This document shows positions 21,584 to 32,204 of a stretch of DNA of 60,000 bases, piece by piece; position 1 is the first letter of the stretch, and each line of letters opens with the position of its first letter. The notes beneath the pieces were generated by a model. It ran no database searches. It was given only the letters and a program-made list of their open reading frames with translations, and was not told the origin of the DNA. Source of the DNA: Hydractinia symbiolongicarpus (lineage: Eukaryota > Cnidaria > Hydrozoa > Anthoathecata > Hydractiniidae); the NCBI RefSeq assembly GCF_029227915.1, contig NC_079884.1, positions 19,966,001 through 20,026,000 of the forward strand, read 5' to 3'. A program made the position numbers and the translations under genes.

Positions 21584-22629
21584 ATGGGTAGTTGGTTCAG
21601 AAATATACTTGCACAATTAATCGAGACACATCCTCTTCAACTCAAACATGTTTCGGATCGCTTCAAGACACAGGAACTGTGTAATGAAGCAATTGAGGCA
21701 GATCCAGAGGCGTTCGACTGATTCAAGACCCAGGAAATGTGCAGCAAGGTAGTTGAAGAGTATCTCTGGATGTTCAAGGATGTTCCAGAGGATCTAAAAA
21801 CACAGGAAATGTGCAACGAGGCAGTTGAAGAGTATCCTTGATTGATCGAGGATGTTCCGGAGCATCTCATGACTCAGAAAATGTGTAGCAGGGCAGTTGA
21901 ATACGACCTCGAGTTGATCGAGTATGTTCCAGAGCATCTCATGATTCAGGACATGTGCACGAGAGCCGTTGAAGAGGAACCGGATCTACTCGAGTATATT
22001 CTGGAGCATTTCAAGACGCAGGACATGTACACCAGAGCCGTTGAAGAATATCCCTTTAATATCGCATGTGTTCCAGATCATCTCATGAGCCAAGACATGT
22101 GGACAAGAGCCATTGAAGAGGATCCCGGACGAAGGACATGTGTAATGTTGTTGTTGAAAATGACTTCTATATGATCGCACATGTCCCAAGGCTGTTCAAG
22201 ACCCAAGAAATGTGTAATGAGGTAATTAAGGAGGATCCCAGTCTGTTCCACCATGTCCAAGAAGCTTATAAAACTCAAGAGTTAAAGCGGATCATGGTTT
22301 ATTCAGGCAGATCAAATGTCGGTTCAAGACCCAGAAAATGTGTAATAAAGCAGTTGAGTTATATCCCTCTGCGCTCAGGTACGTTTCCGATCGATTCAAG
22401 ACGCGAGAAATGTGTAATAAAGCAACCGGGGTATTACCATATGCTCCATTATGTTCCGGATCGGCTCAAGACAAAGAGGCTGCACAATAGGTCGACTGCG
22501 ATTTATCCGGGTGCACTGGAATATGTTCCAGATGATTACAAAACACAGGCAATGTGTAATAAAGCAGTTGAAAGGGATCCTCATATGCTTGAGTATGTTC
22601 CGGATCGATTCCAGAAAAAAATTGAATAA
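21584..22629 (+). pseudogene. Repeat protein with ~24-residue VPDxxKTQEMCxxAVE units (DUF4116-like), broken
   Basis: ATG 21584 opens MGSWFRNILAQLIETHPLQL, then about 13 units of the form HLKTQEMCNEAVEEDPxxLEYVP. The repeats resemble DUF4116-type repeats found in large DNA viruses and Polinton-like elements; function unknown. Two TGA codons (about 21719 and 21839) interrupt the first third at positions where other units carry other residues, and frameshifts occur near 22130, 22300 and 22480. The last unit ends RFQKKIE and TAA at 22627-22629. It opens the plus-strand arm of the element. Confidence 0.6.
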
Positions 22630-22633
22630 ATAA

Positions 22634-22816
22634 ATGTGTATCAACCGTAAATCAAAATTCGAAATGCTCGAAAATGCAGTAGTCATGATATTTATGGCCG
22701 GTGTTGGTATCTCTCTACCACTTATGGCTATGGCACTAGTGTAAGAAGCGTCGAAGGAGAATGAGAATGAACGATCAATTGAAGATTTTAAGGATCGGGT
22801 TCGTGATTTAGAATAG
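22634..22816 (+). pseudogene. Small single-pass membrane protein of the Polinton-like element
   Basis: ATG 22634 gives 36 residues with a hydrophobic segment (MIFMAGVGISLPLMAMALV) then TAA 22742-22744. The same frame continues with a charged tail EASKENENERSIEDFKDRVR to TAG 22814, so the TAA is probably a later mutation in a protein of about 60 residues. Lies 4 bp after the repeat-protein stop. Confidence 0.4.
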
Positions 22817-22827
22817 AGCAGGATTTT

Positions 22828-23030
22828 ATGTATCGTAAACGATAAAAGAACAGTGCGATGATTGTGAATGTGTGCTTGATGCCTATGATAGATGCAAATG
22901 TGGGAGAAAATTTATGGTGCAAGGTAAAATATTATGTTGGCATTGTTATCATGAATATCCATTGTATAACGGTGGTTTTTGTAAGTGCTTGACCAAAAAA
23001 AAATGTATTAATCAAATTTTTATTTTATAA
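22828..23030 (+). pseudogene. Small Cys-rich zinc-ribbon-like protein
   Basis: Reads CDDCECVLDAYDRCKCGRKF, then CWHCYHEYP and FCKCLTKKKC to TAA 23028-23030. Four Cys-x(1-3)-Cys pairs suggest one or two zinc sites. The upstream ATG 22828 is one frame off, with the shift likely in the A-run near 22850. Function unknown. Confidence 0.4.
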
Positions 23031-23037
23031 ATAAATG

Positions 23038-23520
23038 ACCATGTTTAAATTTGGAGATCAAATTATTAAATCAAAAGAATTTCACAGTAATATCACACCC
23101 CTAAATGTCGAAGATGTGAACCTTCACAATCTAGTGGTGAGTGAGTCTATTCCGGCAAACAAAGGTAAAGATGAAGGGTTTATGATTGGTTATCATGATC
23201 AAAACGGCAACATATCCCCGTTACTAATAAAAACTCCAACAACACCTTTTCTCAGGGTGTCTCTCACTATAATCAAAATTCAGCGTTCACCATGTCATTC
23301 GATCTTGGTGTATCATGTGTTGTTGTATACTATTCCTGAATGGTTGGAAAAATACGAAAAAAGTTTCGAAAAAGGTTGAATGGCAAAGCGGGCTTATTTC
23401 ACCTATCCAGGTGTGAAGAAAGAACGATATAGTAATCCGAAATTGAAGGAATGGGAGGATAAAATTAAATATAATTTTCATAAAAAAGGATCCTCGAGAT
23501 ATCGTGTCAGTATACGGCCA
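23038..23520 (+). pseudogene. Polinton-like structural/hypothetical protein, frameshifted
   Basis: ATG 23038 starts MFKFGDQIIKSKEFHSNITP and runs through GFMIGYHDQNGNISPLLIKT. A frameshift near 23255 moves the reading to FSQGVSHYNQNSAFTMSFDL, after which IPEWLEKYEK follows in the first frame. This combination is typical of an uncharacterised protein family seen in cnidarian Polinton-like elements. The exact role is unknown. Confidence 0.5.
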
Positions 23521-23870
23521 TTATTAAAATAGGAAGTATTAGAAACACGGATACAACTATTACATTCAAACTTATTTGGAAGAATGCAAATATAAAGAGG
23601 TTCAAGGATATTTCAACGCAAACTGACGGTCCTTATTGTAAATCTTGTGCTGAAATTGCATATGAAAAAAATCTTGAAAAATATTTGCAAGATCTCGCAA
23701 AAAAATCGCGACGTTTAGTACATGATGGAAATCAACGGATTAATGCTGATACTGGTGTTGTGATTGGTAGTGAGATCGATTATACACGCAGCATGTGGTT
23801 TTGTAGGAATATATTTCCTATAAAACTTATACCAGACTATACACCATATATCGCTGTTTTTCTTGCATCA
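23521..23870 (+). pseudogene. Further plus-strand coding remnant, unassigned
   Basis: Open frames with charged protein-like content (KFIWKNANIKRF-like, DGPYCKSCAEIAYEKNLEKY, ARRLVH-like) run between the structural gene and the convergent minus-strand gene. The CxxC may bind metal. Frames change at least twice. Not recognised. Confidence 0.3.
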
Positions 23871-24180
23871 TTAACTGAATTCATAGTCACTAATAACCCC
23901 GTTTTCAATTGCCTTTGATAAAAAACCAACGACGGAATTCAATTTTGTTTCGGCTAGTAATCTAATACTCTCATGTTTCTGTGATTTGACACCTAATTTT
24001 TTTGAAGCATTCCTCAGGCCAGCCTGACCAATTCCCATAGCCAATGCAATACCTCCCATAGCAATGCACAGAGGTGCCCCAATTCCAACGCCCGTAGTAA
24101 TAACATTGACGCCTAACAATCCATAGTCACAATAGCGAACCCAAGTCCCAAGAACTGGCAGCGTCCCAATAATAGTACAA
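23871..24180 (-). pseudogene. Hydrophobic-segment protein of the Polinton-like element
   Basis: Minus-strand frame with a Gly-rich membrane segment (ITTGVGIGAPLCIAMGGIAL) followed by KKLGVKSQKHESIRLLAETK and LNSVVGFLSKAIENGVISDY. A related protein recurs in cnidarian Polinton-like elements as a presumed minor virion protein. There is no ATG at the 5' end and the frame closes at TAA right after YEFS, so both ends look truncated. Confidence 0.5.
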
Positions 24181-24419
24181 TGAGGTTTTAGTTATGGATA
24201 CGAGGCTGTTTAAAGAAAGTTCCGGAACTGCGAAACAAACCTCGTCAACACGAAACGAAGACGGTTCTCTTTTTTGCGTTTGCTTCTAGATTAGAATAAG
24301 TTCAACTCAAGTGTGTTTTGTAATAATGTAGTGTTGATTTATGTATTTTTTGTTGGTTAGAAGTTTCTGCATAAAAAGCAACTAGATGTCCTGACTCTTA
24401 GTAGATGTTGGTGTGGCAA

Positions 24420-24659
24420 TTATTGTAAAGACAACTTTATACTCGCAATATCCTCTATTTTGTACAAACCTTTTACGGTCATGATCCGAGCAACGTTATC
24501 ATTGGACACTGTCTTCCTTATCGTGAAATCATTATCATTCCAAAGAATAAGCCAGCCGCCTCGAATACGGATGGATTTTAAAGCGATCCTCGTGTACTGA
24601 TCCAGGTAATCATCAAAAATTGTAGGGTTTCTGATATCAGTGATGTACAATTGTTTCAT
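24420..24659 (-). CDS. 79-residue hypothetical protein of the Polinton-like element
   Basis: Intact frame from ATG 24657-24659 (MKQLYITDIRNPTIFDDYLD) to TAA. Contains GGWLILWNDNDFTIRK. No membrane segment. Position between two structural-type genes suggests an element gene. Function unknown. Confidence 0.45.
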   Translation of the reverse strand: MKQLYITDIRNPTIFDDYLDQYTRIALKSIRIRGGWLILWNDNDFTIRKTVSNDNVARIMTVKGLYKIEDIASIKLSLQ

Positions 24660-24731
24660 GTTTTATTTTAGAAGAAACGATGAATATTTACTCGTACAAC
24701 CCTAAAGCATAATACAAATCAAACAGGGGGA

Positions 24732-25230
24732 ATGGCCTCTGTGTATCACGAATTTGGAACATAAGGATCTATATGTTTTGACAGAATCTCAAATTCCTGT
24801 AGTATTCCCCGAGTTTAGTAAATATCCCATGCGAATTCCAACGACTTATCTTAATGATCCCGTTCGGGTTGGCTGGGATGGGCAAGCATTGGATTACAGG
24901 AACATTCAGGTTAATTTTGCAGCTCATTGTGCAGCTACAGCACTAGGCATATCTGCTAAACATATGACAGGATCTGTGCCCCTTGTCAACTCGATCTTTA
25001 GATTTCATGTATGCTATCATATGCGCCGTATATTGGGCAGAATGAAAGTGCCCATGCCCTTTGACGATGGGTTTAGTCAGTACAAAAATCCTTATTCAAC
25101 ATCTGGATTTGCACAGGCATGTCGCGAATACGGTGCAGATCCCCATGGTCTGTATAAACTTAAAGCAATAGGTTCTTCAATAATCAACGGTTCATGGTGG
25201 CCCCAAGTTGATGGAGATTATGCCAAATAA
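24732..25230 (+). pseudogene. Polinton-like conserved hypothetical protein, ~165 residues
   Basis: Open from 24754 to TAA 25228-25230 with LAVHCA-type sequence (NFAAHCAATALGISAKHMTG), FRFHVCYHMRRILGRMKVPM and a GSWWPQVDGDY end. The natural ATG is probably 24732, one frame away, with a single shift near 24751. The family recurs in cnidarian Polinton-like elements next to capsid genes. Role unknown. Confidence 0.55.
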
Positions 25231-25374
25231 TAACAACTGATAATAACACCAGAATAGGTGTTATTTTTCTTTACATTTGGCTTAGGTAAGTAAGAATGTA
25301 GTCTAGTGGGATTGATCAACAAATTAGACCAATATTTTACGATTTTTTCCCTTTCCTACTACTACCCATGTAGC
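25231..25374 (+). terminator. Possible 3'-end region with inverted repeat
   Basis: taataacaactgataataacaccagaataggtgtta just after the stop includes taacacc/ggtgtta arms, able to form a short hairpin. It lies between convergent genes. Confidence 0.25.
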
Positions 25375-26145
25375 CTACAACGAGCAACAGCGGCAGCAAT
25401 GCTTGGCCACAAACTCAACTTCCTTTGCGGCCACTCTGAATAAGAAGGATACAATTGTGTCAATGATTCCAAGAAGAGCCGCACCTGCTTTCCCTGATAA
25501 GTATTTTAAAAATTTTCCAAGTCTGTGCAGCTGTTTTTGTATAAAGCCTAGCACCTCCAGCGCTTCCTGCCGCTGCAGCACCTGCTGCTCCTCCACCTCC
25601 TGTCACTGCAAGCACAATGGTGGATATGAGCAAGCCAACAACACAAACTATACTCGCTATAGTAATCCCTTGCTCCTTGAATAAACTTTTAAGTTTTCCG
25701 GCGAGTGATGTGTCGTCCCCAGCGATTTTCATTAATGTTTCCTTAATATTTTTGTGAACCCCATGGCTCGCAGACGATTTGCGCCTAACTTCGTTATTAT
25801 CGTCCAAGAAGATCGCAACCCGCTGTTCTTTTTTGTAATCTCTATACCATCCTAAAGAAGTTGATTCCCTCCTACCACAAAATCATTATAATGTCTTACA
25901 ATTGGCTGCCCTAGTGTCTCCTCAAGATGTTTGTAAGGATCGTCGATCTTAGACCTTCTAAGCTGTTCTCTCTGACTTAGCTTGGTGCCCTCCCCCTGCA
26001 TCTGTCATTCTTCCGGTGCTGGCGTTGTACTGGCGCCAGGCTGAGCAGGAAGGTCCTCAGGCCTGCTAAATCTATCATCATCATAATCAATATCGCCCTC
26101 ACGTGTAAAACCGCCATCATCTTCATATATTGGATTAACAGGCAT
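25375..26145 (-). pseudogene. Polinton-like virion-type protein with central membrane segment, broken
   Basis: ATG 26143-26145 begins an acidic N-terminus (MPVNPIYEDDGGFTREGDID), then TGA near 26008. The frame continues with SASHGVHKNIKETLMKIAGD, a membrane segment ITIASIVCVVGLLISTIVLA, and Gly/Ala linkers. After a shift near 25570, LSGKAGAALLGIIDTIVSFL and FVAKHC follow. This order is typical of an uncharacterised internal protein of cnidarian Polinton-like elements. It is divergent from the capsid-like gene with 38 bp between the two starts, likely a shared promoter. Confidence 0.55.
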
Positions 26146-26183
26146 TTTATTTTAACAAAAAATCATCTAATAATAAACTAGTA

Positions 26184-27418
26184 ATGAGTAATATATTCGG
26201 AAAACACTCGATCCATACGCTGAAACCAAAGCAATGTTTGCCATGAAAGGCAAACAACAAAATGTGAGGGTGAGTCATATTCCATCGACAATCAATCAAA
26301 ACGAGGACCTCTATGTGGATATTGCTAATATGGGACAAAACGATGTGATATTCCCCGAAAGTCTTCGACTATTATTTGATCTGGAACTAACTGGCACCAA
26401 TACACAACGTACTATCGTGAACAATATCGGCAAAAGTCTGGTATAGAACCTGATAATTGTACTCAATGGTCATGAAATTTAAAGCATTAACGATTACAAA
26501 GTGTTCGCTGTCTATCACGATCTCTGGCTATCAAAATTTGAACGTGAAAACACCCTAATCCAGGAAGGGATCATCCAAGTGATGGTACGATCCGCGCGTT
26601 GAAGGTAAAAGCTACTGATCATGCAGGTAATATTGAAGAAAAAGCGATCGACGCAGCTTATGGTAATATATTTTGTATACCCCTCAGAAAAATGTTTGAA
26701 CTAGTCAGAGACCTCCCCTTCTATCAACCTGCCCTACACGACAGATTACAATTCGTTCTCCATTTTGCACCGTATGGGGATTTCATTAAGAATGGGGATA
26801 CAGCAGCGTCAGGGTCTACTACAGCTAAAATCTAAAATCACTACTATTGCACTGGAATATGATAAAGTAAATAACGAGGGCTTTGCAGGCGCTATGGCAT
26901 CACGGTATAGTCAATTTGTTCTCCCTTTTAAAAGAGCAGTGCGCAGCATGGTCATTATCATGAAAAAAGAGGATACTAGTTATAATTTACAAATCGATAA
27001 TCCTCAAAAGTTACCCATGCCCATCAAAAGTTAAGCCATACTCCGGCGCTAACGAAGTCTTCTACAACCCCAATATTGAAATAATATCAATCACTGTCGA
27101 GGGTGAACCCAATGAGTTGTATTCACACGCGATGCTTCCAAAAGCCCATTTTAAACAAATTGTGAATCTTTTCGGCAATCATGATTCTGATTTTACTATA
27201 GGTCAGTTCATGACTGAGAGATATGCACTGTTCGTTGATTTTCGATCATCTCCTGATCATACTCTGCACGGTTCCGGGAGACACGCTTGAGTGATGGTAT
27301 AACTCTGCATAAAACTAAGAAAGCGGATGGAACTAGAAATATTCGCTGTTATATCTATTTGCTCAGTGACGCGCAGTTGAGCCTGTTAAATGGTAGGTTT
27401 CATAGTGTTGAATATTAG
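26184..27418 (+). pseudogene. Major-capsid-like protein of the Polinton-like element, frameshifted
   Basis: ATG 26184; first shift near 26230, then blocks VRVSHIPSTINQNEDLYVDI, GQNDVIFPESLRLLFDLELT, TIVNNIGKSLV, FAVYHDLWLSKFER, GNIFCIPLRKMFEL, LHDRLQFVLHFAPYGD, TIALEYDKVNNEGFAGAMAS, NIEIISITVEGEPNELYSHA and a C-terminus LSDAQLSLLNGRF. The sequence pattern and length of about 400 residues fit the double-jelly-roll capsid protein family of cnidarian Polinton-like elements. At least five frameshifts or stops make it inactive. The assignment is from family resemblance, not structure. Confidence 0.6.
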
Positions 27419-27462
27419 TGTCCAGCGAAATTTGTGTTTGTCATATAGGCAAACACAAAACA

Positions 27463-27850
27463 ACATGGAAGATATTAGATGCTCAAAATGTAATCACTTT
27501 TTATCTTGTTTAGATACTAACAAGGCATCAAAAGAACGTACATATAGACATAGATACAAATCTTGTGGAGATTCAAGTACATGCGAGCATAATATGGTAA
27601 GATCAACATGCAAAGAGTGTGAAGGTGGTAGTATTTGCGAACACAAAAAACAAAGACGACATTTCCCCATTTGCGACCCCGTTGGGCGTATCGTAAGGGA
27701 GCCAGATTATGACGATCCTACGGCTGTTCAAGTCTGGTGTCACTTCAAAAAAATATCCTTGGTACCAACAATTTTTACAAGAACCACTTCACACTGCCTG
27801 ACGATAAAGATAGGGAATTTTTCGAAGGGCTGTTTGGCATCGACATAATG
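27463..27850 (+). CDS. Cys/His-rich zinc-binding repeat protein
   Basis: ATG 27463 starts MEDIRCSKCNHFLSCLDTNK. Repeated CEHN/CKECxGGSxCEH units (SSTCEHNMVRSTCKECEGGS, ICEHKKQRRHFPIC) suggest tandem small zinc knuckles known from giant viruses and Polinton-like elements. After about residue 105 (VQVWCHFKK) the frame probably shifts, since the tail is less family-like. Role likely nucleic-acid binding; this is inference. Confidence 0.5.
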
Positions 27851-27900
27851 TAATAAGATAATTTTGTGACTCTTTGTGGGTCATAAAAATAATTAAAAAT

Positions 27901-28735
27901 CTACAATTCTTTCACATGCTTTGGAGGTACTTCGACATCATAGGGATTAACATTAATTCTTCCGCGACGAAACTACGGTCGGGCCCGTCTTTCTAATAAT
28001 ACAGGACCCGACTATTTGATTCTGCTATAATGCGATATAGCCTAAACATATTTTTGCTCCAAAAAGCATCAGTTGCATGTCTTTTCTGATCACCTTGTTC
28101 TTCTCCAGGTTGCAACAAACATAAATACAACCCACCATCTGGGAGTGGTTTTTCCTCCGCATATTCTTCGCTTTTCACAAGTGGTACATCATCCCACTTC
28201 ATAGTCCTTGACGGTTGCATACCGATCATGGCAATCTTGATGTTATTTAAATTCTTCACTATGGTGTATTTAACCCATGTACTACTAGTCTTCTCAGTGA
28301 CCAACTCTTGTGCATCCTGGGGCTTCTCAGTGACCAACTCTTGTGCATCCTGGGGCTTGAAAAGTCTTTCCGCGAAGGTATGATGAAACTTGATGGTAGC
28401 TCGTTTAATCTCCACCCCTTTATCTTCCAAAAGTTTTGCGACGTCTTATTTAAATTCTGACCCATTATCGCACTGGAAAGTTTCGGGATAGTGCAGGGAA
28501 CCCGCCTTATAAATATCCTTAATCATGTCTGCAACCTCGCTGGCCTTTTTCGTTTTTAAAAGTTGTGCCACCTTATATCTTGAGGCGACATCGATGCCCG
28601 TTAGAGCTTACTTGTATGTGTTGCCATACGGCTTGTCATGTGGCATGTACAAGAGATCAAACTGGTGTATTTCGTTCGGTTTTGTAATTGTAAAATGGGG
28701 ATAGTCAATCCTATGTCTAATATGTTAAATTTTCT
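27901..28735 (-). pseudogene. Retroviral-type (rve) integrase of the Polinton-like element, broken
   Basis: Minus-strand frame set: IHQFDLLYMPHDKPYGNTYK, then TAA, ALTGIDVASRYKVAQLLKTK, FQCDNGSEFK then TAA, EDKGVEIKRATIKFHHTFAE, NLNNIKIAMIGMQPSRTMKW, and a chromo-like C-terminal part ending VEVPPKHVKEL and TAG 27901-27903. QFDLL and CDNGSEF carry the first two acidic catalytic residues; the Glu region follows near HHTFAE. Two in-frame stops, a 33-bp tandem duplication and a shift near 28010 inactivate it. The N-terminal zinc-binding part is missing because a different repeat begins at 28725. Confidence 0.7.
28291..28356. repeat. Exact 33-bp tandem duplication inside the integrase
   Basis: 28291-28323 and 28324-28356 are identical (ttctcagtgaccaactcttg then tgcatcctggggc). 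Being in frame, it duplicates PQDAQELVTEK. Exact identity implies a recent event. Confidence 0.9.
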
Positions 28736-30045
28736 GAAGTTATGGCGCAACGTCAATAACACTACTTTAACGTCAATATTCTATATTAAATCAATGAAGC
28801 CAATACCGTGCACCTAAAACTTTAAGGTCAAATATCTTGGAAACGAGATGGTGACATCAAAGATTTTTCACTGCGTTGGTAACTAGGGACCAGCTAGGAC
28901 CAATTTGGGTAAATCTCCCAAACCTGGATGCCGGGATCCGTTTCGGAATGGACGGGTTGATGACGTCGTCAAAAAACCTTGAAACCCTAATATCTCTGCA
29001 ACCATTTGTCAAAAGAACATGATCCTATACATTTTCTTGATCAGCATTTTAAGATTTATACGATAAACGCAACCGGTATACAAATTTCTAAAAAAATAAT
29101 TTTTATCTTTTCGCAGGTCTTTGCTGACGTCAACAAAATTTTTAAACCTTTATATCTTCTTAACCGTTTGTCAATAGCACATGATAATATACATTTTTCC
29201 TATCAGTTTTTTAATGTTTGCATATTACATACACAGGAAACGCATAAACTAAATTTCGCCAATTTTTTTGGACACGCACTGCTGACGTGAGCAAAAATCT
29301 AAAAAAAAACATATTTTTTCATTGTTCTTTTGCCTAAGTGGATTTCTTTACGGGCCTTTCTCGACTAGTCTCTATAATAATACAGAGACTGTCTTTCTGT
29401 TTGTAACAGGCAAAGTAGATGTCTTCATTTTCCTTTCATGTTGCCGAAGAATGCATGTCTCACATGTTAAATTTTCTGACGTTACACAGCGCGACGAAAA
29501 TAAAACCACTTTAACGTCAATATCCTATATTAAATTAATGAAGCCATTACAGTGCACCTTAAACTTTGAGGCCAAATAACTTGGAAACAAGGTGGTGACG
29601 TCAATGATTTTTCACCGCGTTGGTAACTAGGGACCACCTAGGACCAATTTGGGTAATTTTCCCCAACCTGGGTCCCCAAATCCGTTTCGGAATGGACAGG
29701 TTGATGACGTCATCAAAAAACTTGAAACCCTAATATCTCTGCAACCATTTGTCAAAAGAACATAATCCTATACATTTTCTTGATCAGCGCTTCAAGATCT
29801 ATGCGATGAAGGCAACAGGTATACAAACTTCTTAAAATAAATGTTTTATCTCATTAACTAACCATCAAAAGCACATGATCATATACATTTTCTTGATCAG
29901 TAGTAGTTTAAGCTTTGCATAATGCGGGCAACGTGAAAACGAGATTCTAATTTTTTTTTAAGGAACGGTTGCTGACGTCATCAAAATTCAAATTTTTCAT
30001 TTTTATCCCGCCTTAGTGGATTTTTCCAAGGGCTTTATCGACAAG
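28725..30045. repeat. Two-copy tandem duplication, ~740-bp unit
   Basis: Units start at about 28725 and 29467 with ttaaattttctga(a/c)gtta and share actttaacgtcaatat, aactagggacca and tccgtttcggaatgga. Inside each there is a shorter internal repeat around ccatttgtcaaaagaacat and catacattttcttgatcag. The frames 29006-29290 and 29322-29579 fall inside and are not supported. Confidence 0.8.
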
Positions 30046-30165
30046 TATCAGGACATTTTGTCGAAGAATGTGGAGAACACTATGTTGTCTTGGGTGTGAA
30101 AATGAAAAATAGAAAGTTGAAGGTAGCGAAGAGGATAATGAAACATTTGAAAGGAGAGATCAGTA
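30046..30165 (+). pseudogene. Orphan fragment of a Ginger-like OTU-protein tail
   Basis: The block starting atcaggacattttgtcgaag and running through gtggagaacactatgttgtc to gaaacatttgaaaggagaga is nearly identical to 39046-39155 in the Ginger-like element. It carries the HFAEECGEHYVVL-type C-terminal OTU motif in altered frame. No other part of such an element adjoins it. Confidence 0.75.
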
Positions 30166-30399
30166 TCAGAAACGCGGCTATGAGAAAAATCTACTGCGCA
30201 GAAACTGAAGAAAACAACAACAAACACGTAAAAAGAAAAGTTCGTTTTCAGTTTTAATATGGAAGTTTTGTCTTCTAATTTGGTTTTAAGATGAGAGTAC
30301 GGTGCAACTAGTTGTACAGATAACTCGAGTTGGATAAAATAAGGGTATGTTATTTTACTCAACTGTGAAAAGGTGTATATCTTCCATTCGGAGTGTGCA

Positions 30400-31230
30400 G
30401 CTATACGGGGTACTGCTCCGTATAGGCATGCGTATACGGAGTATAACTTCGTATAGCGACATGTTTACTCCGTATAGACGGAAATATTTAAATATCTCAA
30501 AGTCGCGAGCGGCGCAGACAGCTTGAGAGTATAATGCTGAGACTGGTTTGGCTAGACATTAGCGAATGCAGCATGAGCATCGAAGTCTAAACTAAGCATT
30601 TTTATTAAAAATTTACTCTGAGCTATTCCAGTTTAGAAAATCGTGCCTAAAACAAGCAAATAATTTGTATAGGAAGAAAAAAGTCTAAAATACCAATTAC
30701 AGTTCCAGCTAATAAAAGTTCGAGTTAACCGGTGTTCGAGTTACCGACGGTCCAACTGTATGATGTGGTTTACTATTTGCGTTTTGTATGAAGTTTATTT
30801 TTATGGCTTCCATTATATTCATTCTAAGCTTTATAACTTTGTTTTGTATGTTTCTGTATGCAATAAAACTAACCATACAATCAATGACTTTTTATTATGT
30901 AACTTTAAAACTGTGTACTTTTACCAGCCATTGTAAACCTTAACTCATTAACAATACATCGAATTCTGTTCCTACCAAATGTCACACTCCGCATACTTAG
31001 CATGGCACACTCAGTATAGTAAGCATGTCACACTCCGTATAGCATACTTCGTATATGAAGCATGTCACAGTACGTATGCCATACTCCGTATAGAATACTC
31101 CGTATGGCATACTCCTTATATCAAATTTTGCATACTCCCCATAGCGAATTCTGCATAACATACTCTCGGTATCTCACAATCTGTATGCAATAATCCTTTT
31201 TTTGCAATCAAACTAATGTTCCCACACTCC
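30400..31230. repeat. Clusters of CTCCGTATA-type short repeats
   Basis: 30400-30480 and 30975-31200 hold about a dozen copies of catactccgtata-like words and the complement tatacggagt, spaced about 15-30 bp. The two clusters may be ends of one small element. A TIR-like cagttggaccgtcggtaact complement sits at about 30730-30760. Confidence 0.5.
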
Positions 31231-31661
31231 ATATAACTGCAATATGTTTACGATGTTCGTTGTCTTCCGCTTTACCCTCGAAGCTCAACTGCTCTGCGAT
31301 AAATGGTAGGCAAGTAGTGGGTCTTCATAATCATGCGTGTTGTTATGTTGATGGACTACAGTTCTAGTGGCAACTTTCACTCCCAGAAGTTATGATTCAA
31401 ATTAAAATAAGTTTTGTAAAATTTCCTGGGCTATATTAGCCACTTCAACTAGTTAAATATTTTATTAACTAGCTAGTTACACCAGTGTAGACTCTGTATA
31501 ACTCAAATTTGCACTTGGAATTAAAAATCGTTCAAGTTGTAAAAGGTTGGATTATTTAAAAGTGCATTTGAAATTATTTTACAGTTACTAAATTTTGTGT
31601 GTAACATTAATAAATTGAATAATTCAAAACACATTATATATTTGTGTATCATTTACTATAA

Positions 31662-31847
31662 TGTCCACAAGTTTTTCTGATTGACATTTAAATAATTTAT
31701 ATCATTTGAATTACATCATTTTTTAGATTGCTGCTTTCGATAGCTAAAGCTCCAGATAGCTAGTTATATACATTTTATAAAGTTTGAGTTAGAAAAAAAT
31801 GCTCACAGGACAAAAATAATTGTTCAAATTAATGAGGTGTTCAAGTT
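31662..31847. repeat. Left copy of perfect 186-bp direct repeat flanking a foldback element
   Basis: Identical over all 186 bases to 35168-35353, read by eye. It starts tgtccacaagtttttctgat and ends gaggtgttcaagtt. Bases just outside differ on both sides. Confidence 0.95.
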
Positions 31848-32204
31848 TAGCCGTACGTAACTACACTTTTCTTTTTAAGGTGAGGTAATGTATTTTAATG
31901 GAAAAAACTAAGCTAATCGTAGTGGTAAATTTGTTGTGTCACTGAATTTCTGTTTCTCCATCGCCAATGAACCCGCAAAATACGAAAAATGTTAACGAAA
32001 CATCTTGCTCTTATAGAAACCAAACGGGGGAGATCGCGGGAAGGTGATTCCCAAATCGACAAATTAAGTACGGCTGGCAATAAAAAGGTGGTTAGTACAA
32101 GCGGTGAACTTCAATGCGACTTATCAAGTAAAGTAAAATAAAGGGGATAGGTAAGGAAAAGAGAGGAAAAATATGAAAATTATAAGACAACATATATTTT
32201 ACGA

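Larger units (their letters stand above)
21584..28740. mobile_element. Polinton/Maverick-like (virus-like) element remnant
   Basis: A 7.2-kb block of short, damaged genes on both strands with little space between them, unlike the intron-bearing host genes. Contents: a repeat protein, a small membrane protein, a zinc-rib type protein, a TM-bearing internal protein, structural-type proteins, a double-jelly-roll-like capsid candidate, a Cys/His repeat protein and a retroviral-type integrase. Such sets are known from cnidarian Polinton-like elements. DNA polymerase B, packaging ATPase and protease were not found, and the integrase N-terminus is cut off at about 28735, so this is a partial, inactive copy. 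Confidence 0.7.
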
